DNA from: Agreia sp. Leaf283 | GTDB lineage: Bacteria > Actinomycetota > Actinomycetes > Actinomycetales > Microbacteriaceae | DNA length: 64,000 nt | Direction: 5' to 3' | Assembly: GCF_001422485.1 (NCBI RefSeq) | Contig: NZ_LMNF01000001.1 | Location: 255,900 to 319,899, forward strand | In this document: in pieces, positions 1-8,400 of the stretch | How the letters are laid out: each line of letters begins with the position of its first letter | Position numbering within the stretch: the stretch's first letter is position 1 | Program-made: the position numbers and the translations under genes | Notes under the pieces: model-generated | The model's input: only the letters and a program-made list of their open reading frames with translations | What the model was told of the DNA's origin: nothing | The model's database searches: none

Positions 1-660
1 CGCGAGGCGGGCCTCCGCGCGACGGCGGCCGGGCGGGCACCCGGCGACATCACGATCATCGCGCCCATCCTGCCCATCGTGGGCGAGACGCGACAGGCGG
101 CCTTCGCGATCTACGACGAGCTCGTAGCGCTCGTGCCCCTCGACGACGGCAGCCCCCGGGCGCAGTCGCTCGGACTGCCGGCGAACAGGTCGACGGCCGC
201 GCTCCTGCGCTCCGTGGGCCTGCCCCTGCTCGAACGCGGTCTCGACGAAGCAGTGTCGCTCGCGACCGCCGAACGCTTCAACGCGGTGGGGCAGCGCCTG
301 CTCGAGGTCGTCGAGTCGCGCTCCGGGCGCTCGGTCGGCGGCGCGCGGCCGATCACCTACCGGCACCTCGTGGTGGCGCAGGCCATCGCGGCTCCGCTCG
401 TCGTGGGGTCGGCCGTCGACATCGCCGATCACCTCGAGACCTGGTTCCGCGCCAGCGCCGCCGACGGCTTCGCCATCCAGAGCGCGTTCCTGCACGAGCA
501 GTTCGACGCGTTCGCGCATCAGGTGGTTCCCGAGCTGGTGCGCCGCGGCCTCGTGCACGAGGGCTACGACGCGAAGACCCTGCGAGGCCACCTGAACCTC
601 ACGAAGCCCGCTCGCGAGGCGCCGGTCGCCCCAACGGTCGGCCCGCACTGGGTGATCTGA
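1..660 (+). CDS. NtaA/SnaA/DszA-family FMN-dependent monooxygenase, C-terminal part (5' end outside window)
   Basis: The reading frame is open from base 1 and ends with TGA at 658-660, so only the last 219 residues of the protein are present. The visible part has the C-terminal signature of the NtaA/SnaA/DszA/SoxA branch of the luciferase-like superfamily: a GSAVDIADHLETWF helix, the stretch AADGFAIQSAFLH, then VVPELVRRGLVHEGYD and TLRGHLNLTKP close to the end. These enzymes oxygenate heterocycles, aminopolycarboxylates or sulfur compounds using FMNH2 supplied by a partner reductase. The substrate cannot be read from this part. It is followed after 111 bp by a DUF1684 gene and two further monooxygenases on the same strand, so it is probably the upstream gene of a catabolic operon. 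An internal ATG at 79 is not a plausible start because the family fold continues upstream of it. Confidence 0.88.
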   Translation, partial: REAGLRATAAGRAPGDITIIAPILPIVGETRQAAFAIYDELVALVPLDDGSPRAQSLGLPANRSTAALLRSVGLPLLERGLDEAVSLATAERFNAVGQRLLEVVESRSGRSVGGARPITYRHLVVAQAIAAPLVVGSAVDIADHLETWFRASAADGFAIQSAFLHEQFDAFAHQVVPELVRRGLVHEGYDAKTLRGHLNLTKPAREAPVAPTVGPHWVI

Positions 661-771
661 GACGGTCTGAACGGGCACTGCAGTCAAGCCGCGTTACGCC
701 CTGTTTCGTGCGTGACCTTCTATGTCGGACCCATCGCATCACGTCGCACACGCACTCGTAGCGTGACTGCC

Positions 772-1620
772 ATGAGTACAGCTGCAGACACAATCGATTT
801 CACCGCCGAGTGGCAGGCGTGGCACGACGCCCACGAGAAGAACCGCGCCGACCCGCACGGGTTTCTCGCTGTCACGAGCCTGAACTGGCTCGACGAGACG
901 CCTACGAGATACCCGGATGCGCCGGGCGAGTGGTCGACGTCGGCCGCCGGTCCCGTCGTGACACTCTCAGACGGAGAGCGGATCGTGGTCGACGGGCGGA
1001 CCATCGCCGGCAGCCCGGACCGCGTCACATACGAGTTCGGCGTCATCCCCGAGCGCGGCGGCGTCACGGTGATCTCCGGCGACGCCGAGTTGGAGGTGGC
1101 CCGCCGCGGCGGCGCCGACATCGTGCGCCCGCGGCATCCATCGCACCCGACCCGCGTCGAGTACGCGGGCACGCCGGTATACCCGGCGAACCGCAGCTGG
1201 GTGGCCGAGGGCACGTTCCGTGCGTTCGATGCACCGAAGCCGGTGACCGTGGGCTCGGTCGCCGAGGGGCTCGAGCACGTCTACGACTCCCCCGGCGTGA
1301 TCGAGTTCGAGCTGGGCGGCGAGAGCCTCTCGCTCACGGCCTTCAACGGCCCCACGCCCGGGGCGCTGTTCGTGCTCTTCACCGACGCCACCAGCGGGGT
1401 CACGACCTACGCCGCCAACCGCTCGCTGCAGATCGACGCACCGGATGCCTCGGGCCGCGTGACCGTCGACTTCAACAGGGCCACGAACCTGCCCTGCGCC
1501 TACACCGAGTTCGCGACCTGCCCGCTGCCTCCCGCCGAGAACCGGCTGCCCATCGGCATCGAGGCCGGCGAGAAGACGCCGCTGCGCCCGACCGCCGCAC
1601 CGCACGGCGACGCGCGATGA
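772..1620 (+). CDS. DUF1684 domain-containing protein
   Basis: A 282-residue cytoplasmic protein of the DUF1684 family. Recognisable features are HGFLAVTSLNWL near residue 30, the middle stretch GALFVLFTDATSG, the DFNRATNLPCAYTEFATC block near residue 240, and the closing ENRLPIGIEAGEK, all typical of the family. No catalytic function is established for DUF1684. The ATG at 772 is preferred over the GTG at 712 because the family alignment begins near FTAEWQAWHDAHE and the extra 20 residues look like translated upstream region. The stop overlaps the next start as ATGA at 1617-1620, which indicates translational coupling. Its place between flavin monooxygenases suggests a helper role in the same degradation route; this is inference. 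Confidence 0.88.
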   Translation: MSTAADTIDFTAEWQAWHDAHEKNRADPHGFLAVTSLNWLDETPTRYPDAPGEWSTSAAGPVVTLSDGERIVVDGRTIAGSPDRVTYEFGVIPERGGVTVISGDAELEVARRGGADIVRPRHPSHPTRVEYAGTPVYPANRSWVAEGTFRAFDAPKPVTVGSVAEGLEHVYDSPGVIEFELGGESLSLTAFNGPTPGALFVLFTDATSGVTTYAANRSLQIDAPDASGRVTVDFNRATNLPCAYTEFATCPLPPAENRLPIGIEAGEKTPLRPTAAPHGDAR

Positions 1621-2849
1621 GCCGCACCCCGTTCCACCTCGGCGTCGCGCTCGACGGGGCCGGCTGGCATCCCGCGGCCTGGCGCGACGCCACCGCCCGG
1701 CCTGAAGCGCTGTTCGACCACGACTACTGGGTCTCGCTCGTCGTCGAGGCGCAGGCCGCCGGCATCGACCTCGTCACCATCGAGGACTCCTTCGGCCTGC
1801 AGACCAGCGGGTACGGTCCCTTCGAGCTGCGCGGTGACGAGGTGCGCGGCCGGCTCGACGCGCTGCTCCTCGCCAACACCATCGCGGCGCAGGTGCCCGG
1901 CATCGGCATCGTGCCGACCGTGACCACCACGCACACCGAGCCGTTCCACACGGCCACGGGCATCCAGACCCTCGACCACGTCTCAGAGGGCTGGGCCGGA
2001 TGGCGGGTGCAGGTCTCCGGCCGCTCCCACGAGGCCGCCCACGTGGGCCGCCGCGAGATCCCGGTGCTCGACCCGGCACGCGCGGCGAGCGGCACCGACG
2101 AGCAGCAGACCGCGCTCATCCGCAGCCTGTTCGGCGAGGCCGCCGATGCCATCGAGGTGGCCCGCCGCCTCTGGGACAGCTGGGAGGACGACGCGGTGAT
2201 CCGCGACGTGCCGACGGGCCGCTTCATCGACCGCGACCGGCTGCACTACGTCGACTTCGAGGGTGAGAACTTCAGCGTGAAGGGGCCGTCGATCGTGCCT
2301 CGCTCGCCCCAGGGCCAGCCCGTCGTCTTCGTTCTGGCCCACCAGACGGTGCCCTATGAGCTCGCCGTCGCCCAGGCCGACATCGTGGGCATCACGCCGC
2401 ACTCCGACGAGCACCTCGAGCAGATCCTCGGCGAACTCGGCGACGCGGAGCTGACGGTCGAACGCCGTGCTCCCGAAGCCCTGCGCGTCTGGACCGAGGC
2501 CGTGGTGCTCATCGAGGAGACGCACGAGTCGGCCGTCGCCGCCCTCGCGGCGCTCGACGACCTGCACGGGTCGCCCTACGCATCCGACGCCGTGATTCTC
2601 GCCGACACCGCCGAGAACGTGGCCGCGCAGCTGCTGCGCTGGCAGCAGGCCGGCATCACCGGCGTGCGCCTACGCCCCGCCCGACTGCCGCTCGACCTCG
2701 AGCGCATCACGCGCGACGTCGTGCCCGTGCTCGCCGAGACGGGTGTGCTCGAGCGGCCGGCATCCGCGTCGTCGCTGCGCGAGCGCCTGGAGTTGGCGCG
2801 CCCGAGCAACCGCTACGCCGCAGAACTGATCGAAAGCGCACACCGATGA
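1617..2849 (+). CDS. LLM class flavin-dependent oxidoreductase
   Basis: A 410-residue luciferase-like monooxygenase. The N-terminus (FHLGVALDGAGWHP) is a first TIM-barrel strand. It is followed by AAGIDLVTIEDSFGLQ, GIGIVPTVTTTHTEPFH and LDHVSEGWAGWRVQVS, the usual sequence around the flavin pocket, and later by SPQGQPVVFVLAHQ. FMN or F420 cannot be told apart here. The start ATG overlaps the DUF1684 stop and its own stop overlaps the next ATG (2846), so the three genes are translationally coupled. A longer in-frame opening upstream of 1617 lies antiphase inside the DUF1684 gene and is not coding. The substrate is unknown; paired monooxygenases of this type commonly act on sulfonates, sulfones or xenobiotic esters. 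Confidence 0.88.
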   Translation: MSRTPFHLGVALDGAGWHPAAWRDATARPEALFDHDYWVSLVVEAQAAGIDLVTIEDSFGLQTSGYGPFELRGDEVRGRLDALLLANTIAAQVPGIGIVPTVTTTHTEPFHTATGIQTLDHVSEGWAGWRVQVSGRSHEAAHVGRREIPVLDPARAASGTDEQQTALIRSLFGEAADAIEVARRLWDSWEDDAVIRDVPTGRFIDRDRLHYVDFEGENFSVKGPSIVPRSPQGQPVVFVLAHQTVPYELAVAQADIVGITPHSDEHLEQILGELGDAELTVERRAPEALRVWTEAVVLIEETHESAVAALAALDDLHGSPYASDAVILADTAENVAAQLLRWQQAGITGVRLRPARLPLDLERITRDVVPVLAETGVLERPASASSLRERLELARPSNRYAAELIESAHR

Positions 2850-4225
2850 GCACCCAGAAGCCCGCCAAGCAGATCCATCTCGCCGCCCACTTTCCCGGCG
2901 TGAACAACACCACGGTGTGGAGCGACGAGAGAAGCCGGAGCCAGATCGCGTTCTCGTCGTTCCGCCACTTCGCCCAGAACGCCGAGCGAGGCAAGTTCGA
3001 CTTCCTGTTCCTGGCCGAGGGGCTGCGGCTGCGCGAGACGCGCGGCCTCATCCACGACCTCGACGTGGTCGGGCGCCCGAACACGCTCGCGATCCTGGCG
3101 GCCCTCGCCGGGGTCACGTCTCACATCGGGCTCGTCGGAACGCTGAGCTCGACCTTCAACGAGCCCTACGAACTGGCCCGCCAGCTCTCCACGCTCGACC
3201 ACCTGAGCCGGGGACGCGCGGGCTGGAACATCGTCACGACGTCGGATGCGTTCCACGGGGCGAACTTCCGCCGCGGACAGTTCCTCGACCTCGCCGACCG
3301 CTACAGCCGAGCGCAGGAGTTCTTCGACGTCTCGTCGCAGCTCTGGGACAGCTGGGCCGACGACGCGATCGTGGCCGACACGGAGTCGGGCGAGTTCGTG
3401 CGCACCTCCGGTCTCGGGCTCGTCGACCACCACGGGCCGCAGTTCGACGTGACCGGCTACGCCACCCTCCCGCCCAGCCCGCAGCGGCATCCGGTGATCG
3501 TGCAGGCCGGCGATTCGCCCGACGGCCGCGACTTCGCGACCAGTTCGGCCGATGTCATCTTCTCGAGGCACGCCGACTACGAGGCCGGTCGCGCGTTCTA
3601 CGACGACGTGAAAGGGCGATTGGATGCGGTGGGTCGCCCCCGCGATTCGCTCAAGATCCTGCCCGCCGCCACCTTCATTCTCGGCGACACGCACGCCGAG
3701 GCACGGGAGCGGTCGCGCGAGATCTCCCGCCTGCAGGTGAGCCCGCAGACGGCCATCTCGTTCCTGGAGCAGGTGTGGAACACCGATCTCTCGAGCTACG
3801 ACGTCGAGGGGCCGCTGCCGTCGATCGATCCCGTCGTCACGGCGGAGGGCGGGGCGAAGGGCCGGGCCCACGTGCACACTGACCCGATTGCCACGGCGAA
3901 CGCGTGGCGCGAACAGGCCGCGGCATCCGGCTGGTCGATCCGCGAGCTCGTGATCTCGTTCGCCGCGAAGCACACCTTCGTGGGCACGCCGGTCGAGGTC
4001 GCCGAGACGATCAACCGGCACGTGCAGGAGGACGCCTCGGACGGCTTCGTCATCGTGGGGAACACCAACCCGACCGGCCTCGACGAGTTCGTCGACCGGG
4101 TGATTCCCGAGCTGCAAGAGCGCGGCGTGTACCGCACCGACTACGACGAGAACGCCACCCTGCACGAGACGCTCGGACTGCCGCCGGTGCCTTCTCGTTC
4201 GACCGCGGCGCTGGCCTCGGCCTAG
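2846..4225 (+). CDS. NtaA/DmoA-family FMN-dependent monooxygenase
   Basis: A full-length 459-residue member of the NtaA/SnaA/DszA family. Diagnostic stretches are IHLAAHFPGVNNTTVW at the N-terminus, RGKFDFLFLAEG, LSTLDHLSRGRAGWNIVTT, the central VIVQAGDSPDGRDFA, and the C-terminal GTPVEVAETINRHV with DGFVIVGNTNPTGLDEF. It should need a separate flavin reductase, which is not present in the window. It overlaps the upstream gene by ATGA and its TAG stop shares its last base with the GTG start of the following flavoprotein. It is the intact counterpart of the truncated gene at the window start, so the operon carries at least two NtaA-type enzymes plus a third LLM protein. Confidence 0.92.
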   Translation: MSTQKPAKQIHLAAHFPGVNNTTVWSDERSRSQIAFSSFRHFAQNAERGKFDFLFLAEGLRLRETRGLIHDLDVVGRPNTLAILAALAGVTSHIGLVGTLSSTFNEPYELARQLSTLDHLSRGRAGWNIVTTSDAFHGANFRRGQFLDLADRYSRAQEFFDVSSQLWDSWADDAIVADTESGEFVRTSGLGLVDHHGPQFDVTGYATLPPSPQRHPVIVQAGDSPDGRDFATSSADVIFSRHADYEAGRAFYDDVKGRLDAVGRPRDSLKILPAATFILGDTHAEARERSREISRLQVSPQTAISFLEQVWNTDLSSYDVEGPLPSIDPVVTAEGGAKGRAHVHTDPIATANAWREQAAASGWSIRELVISFAAKHTFVGTPVEVAETINRHVQEDASDGFVIVGNTNPTGLDEFVDRVIPELQERGVYRTDYDENATLHETLGLPPVPSRSTAALASA

Positions 4226-5388
4226 TGGTCACGCGCGCCGACGTCGTCGTGGTGGGCGGCGGGGCCATGGGCTCCGCCGCCGCCTGGCAGCTCGCCCGCC
4301 GGGGACGCGAGGTGACGCTGCTCGAGCGCTTCGGCCCCGGGCACACCCAGGGCGCCTCGCACGGGGCGTCGCGCAACTTCAACCTCAGCTACGGCGAAGA
4401 CACCTACCTGTCGCTGCTGCACGAGGCGCTGCCGCTGTGGCGCGAGCTCGAGGCCGAGTCGGGCGTTACCGTTCTCGACCAGGTCGGGCTCGCGAACCAC
4501 GGCGCGAACCCGGCCTTCGATGCCGTGGCGTCGGCGTTGCCGACGTACGGTTTCGACGCGTCATTCCTCACACCGGAGGAGGCGGGCGAACGCTGGCCGG
4601 GCATCCGCTTCGATGGTCGAGTGCTCTTCACTCCGCAGGCCGGCAGGCTCGATGCGGATGCCGCGGTGTCGGCCCTGCAGCGGGCCGCGGCCGCCCGCGG
4701 CGCCGTGGTTCGGCACCACTCTCGGGTCGTCGCCATCCGGGTCGTGTCGGACGAATCGGTGCTCGTCGACGTGCAGCCTGTCGATCCCATTTCCGGCGAG
4801 CCGGCCGGCGCCGTCGAGACACTCGACGCGCGGCGGGTGGTCGTGACGCTCGGCGCCTGGACGTCGAAACTGCTCGGTTCGTCTGTGCCCTCCATCGCGC
4901 TGCCGCGGCTCGTCGTGACGCAGGAGCAGCCCGCGCACTTCGCCGTGCGCGACACGACGCTGACCTGGCCCGGCTTCAATCACGCTCCGAACCCTGTCGA
5001 CCCGTCATACGACTACTGGTACTCGGGCGTCTATGGCATGTTCACTCCGGGCCAGGGCGTGAAGGCCGGATGGCACGGCGTGGGCGCGGTGGTCGACCCG
5101 GATGCGCGCACGTTCGTCTCGGAGCCGGCCCAGCTGGCGGCGCTTCGGCGCTACGCGCGAGAGTGGCTTCCGGGCGCCGACCCGGATGACTTCGTCGAGA
5201 TCAGCTGCACGTACACGACGACCCCCGACTCGAATTTCGTCGTCGACAGCGTCGGACCCGTCTCCGTCGGCGCGGGCTTCTCGGGCCACGGGTTCAAGTT
5301 CACCCCGTCGATCGGACGCATCCTTGCCGACCTCGTCGATGGCACGGGCCCGGCGCCCGCCTTGTTCTCGCTCGCGGCGGCCCGGTGA
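4225..5388 (+). CDS. FAD-dependent oxidoreductase, monomeric sarcosine oxidase / N-methyltryptophan oxidase type
   Basis: A 387-residue DAO-family flavoenzyme. The N-terminus has the dinucleotide fold ADVVVVGGGAMGSAAAW followed by the acidic strand end LLERF, then GHTQGASHGASRNF, the Ser-His-Gly-x-Ser-Arg block typical of monomeric sarcosine oxidases. Near the C-terminus SCTYTTTPDSNFVVD matches the segment that carries the covalent flavin in MSOX, where Cys328 here would be the 8alpha-S-cysteinyl attachment point. GAGFSGHGFKFTPSIG closes the FAD site. It oxidises a secondary amine or N-methylated amino acid with H2O2 production; the exact substrate is not visible. The GTG at 4225 overlaps the TAG of the preceding gene, and no better start exists before the Rossmann strand. 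It is the last gene of the operon and is followed by an inverted-repeat element. Confidence 0.9.
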   Translation: MVTRADVVVVGGGAMGSAAAWQLARRGREVTLLERFGPGHTQGASHGASRNFNLSYGEDTYLSLLHEALPLWRELEAESGVTVLDQVGLANHGANPAFDAVASALPTYGFDASFLTPEEAGERWPGIRFDGRVLFTPQAGRLDADAAVSALQRAAAARGAVVRHHSRVVAIRVVSDESVLVDVQPVDPISGEPAGAVETLDARRVVVTLGAWTSKLLGSSVPSIALPRLVVTQEQPAHFAVRDTTLTWPGFNHAPNPVDPSYDYWYSGVYGMFTPGQGVKAGWHGVGAVVDPDARTFVSEPAQLAALRRYAREWLPGADPDDFVEISCTYTTTPDSNFVVDSVGPVSVGAGFSGHGFKFTPSIGRILADLVDGTGPAPALFSLAAAR

Positions 5389-5389
5389 T

Positions 5390-5481
5390 CTCGATACGCG
5401 GTGCTCGTTCCTCGCGACCGCTACTCGATCGGCGCAACATGGATGCGCCGGTCGAGTAGGTCGCCCCGCGACCGTATCGAG
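5390..5481. repeat. Inverted-repeat element of the CTCGATACG type between convergent genes
   Basis: The outer arms are CTCGATACG at 5390-5398 and CGTATCGAG at 5473-5481. Inner arms are TACTCGATCGGCGC at 5422-5435 and GCGCCGGTCGAGTA at 5445-5458 (one mismatch). The element starts inside the last codons of the upstream gene region and sits between two convergent stop codons. This fits a bidirectional transcription end or a REP-like repeat. A related copy lies at 20823-20949, and a hybrid with the other repeat family at 12611-12736. Confidence 0.75.
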
Positions 5482-5496
5482 ACCACCGCCCCCGAG

Positions 5497-8400
5497 CTAG
5501 GCCCTCGCCGACCGCCGACGCCGGGCCGGGATCAGGAGTGCCGCGCCCGCGAGAAGCGCGAGGAGGGCCGACCCCCAGAGATTCTGGTCGACGGAAAGCC
5601 CCGTCGCCGGAAGCATCGTGTCGTCCGTTCCGGCGCCGGCCGCGTCCGCCGGTGGAACGACGATCCAGGGCGATCCACCCGAGCCGGGCAGAGTCGGACC
5701 AGGGCCCGGGTCCGTGCCCGGATCGGGAACCGTCGGAGCCAGCACGGTGACGGCCGCCTCTCCGATGATGCCGGAGCGTTCACCCGTGGCGCGCAGGGTG
5801 TGCGCTCCCACCGGCTGCTCGGCAGGCACGATGAATGTTCCCGTGAACGCGCCCGCACCGTCGCTCTGCACCTCGGCCAACGTGACCGGCTCGGAGAACA
5901 ACTGCACGGTCACCTTCTCGTCGGGGTCGAAGCCGGTGCCGCTCAGGGTGAAACTGCCACCGGCCCGAAGCTCGGTCGAGTCGAGTTCCAGGACGGCGGC
6001 CTCGACGGGAGGTGCCGCATCTGCAGTGATGGTGATGTCGTAGGTCGACATCGTCACGTGGTCCTGCGCACTGGCACGCAGGGTCAGGGTGGTCGGTCCA
6101 TTCTCTGCGAGAGCCACGGTGCGAGGCAGCGAGTCGTCGATGAGCACGTCGCCCACGAAGACGAGGCCGCTCGGCACGGCGGGGTCGGCATCGAACGTCG
6201 CGGTCGTCGCGCCCTCGGGCACGCTCACCCTGTAGGAGTAGACGCCACCCGCCAGCTGCGGGGTCAGGCTGCCGCCCTCGAACGACAGGCCCGCCAGATC
6301 CGACTCGGTGGCGAATGAGGTATCGGATGCGGTGTAGACGCCGAATACGCCGCCCACGTAGCTCGATCCGTTTCCCTGGAATCGAACAGTCACGACGGGG
6401 ATCTTCTCGCCTTGCGCGTCGAGCACGTAGGCACCGCTCTGATCGCGCTTGTAGCTGTCCTCTGCCTCGATGGAAGCCAGCACGGAGGCCGGAATCTCGT
6501 CGTACTGGATGTACCACGAGCTGGATCCATTGGCATTCGTCACGCGCTCGTTCTTCAGCAGAACGTCGTTGAGGTAGATATCGAACGTGCGCCCATTGTC
6601 ACCTCCGAAGTAGCGGACCCCGAGGTAGTTCTTCGGCAGCGACGGATCGACGATCATCTCGTACTGGAAGAACGCGTCGGTGGCCCTCTGCCCGTCTCGG
6701 TAGCCCTGGCCGAGGTGCACCCCGACGCCGGACTTGGCGAAGCGGTAGTTCTTGTCGGCCTCGCTGTTGTTGTTGTCGAACGAAGTGAGCGAATCGATCG
6801 TCGTCTCGTCGACCCGCAGCTGCTCCTTGTTCTGGCGGATCAGAGCCTGGGCCTGCGCCGAGTCGGGCTCGATCAGGTTCATGTAGGTGGCGTAACGCGC
6901 GTTGTAGAGGCTGTAATACGGCTCGAAGACGAGTGCGGCCGATGCGGCGTCCGTTCCCTGCAGAGCGAAGCGCATCGTCGTAAGGCCGTTGTTGTTGGCA
7001 CCATCGTCAAGCCGCACGAGGTTGTGGGCGATGTCGTCTCTGAATGCCGTCGCATCCGGAACGACGATGTCGTTGCTCACCGACTTGTCGGCCTGGCTCA
7101 TGCGCACGAGCACGCCGGCCACATAGTCGGCGTCGACGTTGTTGCGGTTGAGCTCGGTCGCGAGAAGCACGGGGCCGTACTTGAACGCGACCCAGTCCTT
7201 GTTCTCGGTGTTGTTGTCGACGGTCACCGACGCGGGAATCACGTAGCTGACCTGATCACCGGCGGAGACAGGCAGAACGGCGTAACCATCTGACGTGATC
7301 GTCGCGACATCGACGGGCGATCCGTTGACCGTGAGGGTCGGGGTCGAAGCGACCCACGCAGGCACCCGGAGCTTCAGGGTCGTTCCGTCGCGAAGGGCGC
7401 CGCCATCGATGGACTCGACGGTCAGGGAGACCGTGTCACTCGAGGGCACGTCGGCCACCTGCCGGAGCCGGAGGTTCTGCGCGTCGGAGGTGAACACGGA
7501 CGACCGGAACTGGTTGACGTAGACGGTGGAGTCCTTCGTGAAGTAGATCGAGTCACCGAGCTTCGTGAAACTCTCGGTGGCGGTGCCATGGTCGCACCAG
7601 AACTCGTCGAGTTCGCGCCCGAACACCTTGGCGTAGCCCGCCGCCTGGGGCTGGAAGTAGGTCATCATTCCGGTCTCGGGGTTCTGCGAGGCGAGGATGG
7701 TGTTGATGTAGGTCGACTCGTAGAAGTCGGCGTACTTCACGTCGGGTTCGACCTGGAAGAGAGCCTTCGAGAGCTTGAGCATGTTGTACTCGTTGCAGCC
7801 CTCCGAGGTGCTGTTCTCGCCGTACCCGGTGGTCGATCCGCTCGTGCCGTACTGGTAGAGGGTGTCGGCTTCGTGGAAGTGCTCCGAGTAGCTGTTGCCG
7901 CCGTTGGCGTAAGTGTGGTCGTCGACGACCATCTGCCAGAAGTTCTCGGCCGCGGTGCGGTACATGCCGAGGTTCGCCTTCTCCGTCTCGGTCAGCGTGG
8001 CGTAGAGGTTCGGATTCTCGGTGAACACGGTGTAGCGCTTGAGCGCTCCGATGAGCTTGGGGATGGTGGTGTTCGCGTGCTTTCCGTTCAGCACGTCCTG
8101 ACCGGCGGCCAGCTGCTGGAAGAGCGTCACCTCGTCGAAGTACTCCGCCGCGCGCTTGTGGGTCGGATCCTCGGTGATGGCGTAGAGCGAGTAGAGCGCC
8201 TCGTTCATTCCGCCGTACTCGGTGTTCAGCAGAGCGCCGGGGTTCGACTGTCGGTCTGCCCAGTTCGTGACCCAGGTGCCGAATCCGCTCGCCACCGCCA
8301 GCGCATCCGCCGACACATCCGCGGGGGCGTACTTGTGGGCGTCGAGCAGCCCCGCCTCGATCTTGTGCAGGTTGTAGAAGGGAACGAGCAGTCCGTCGCC

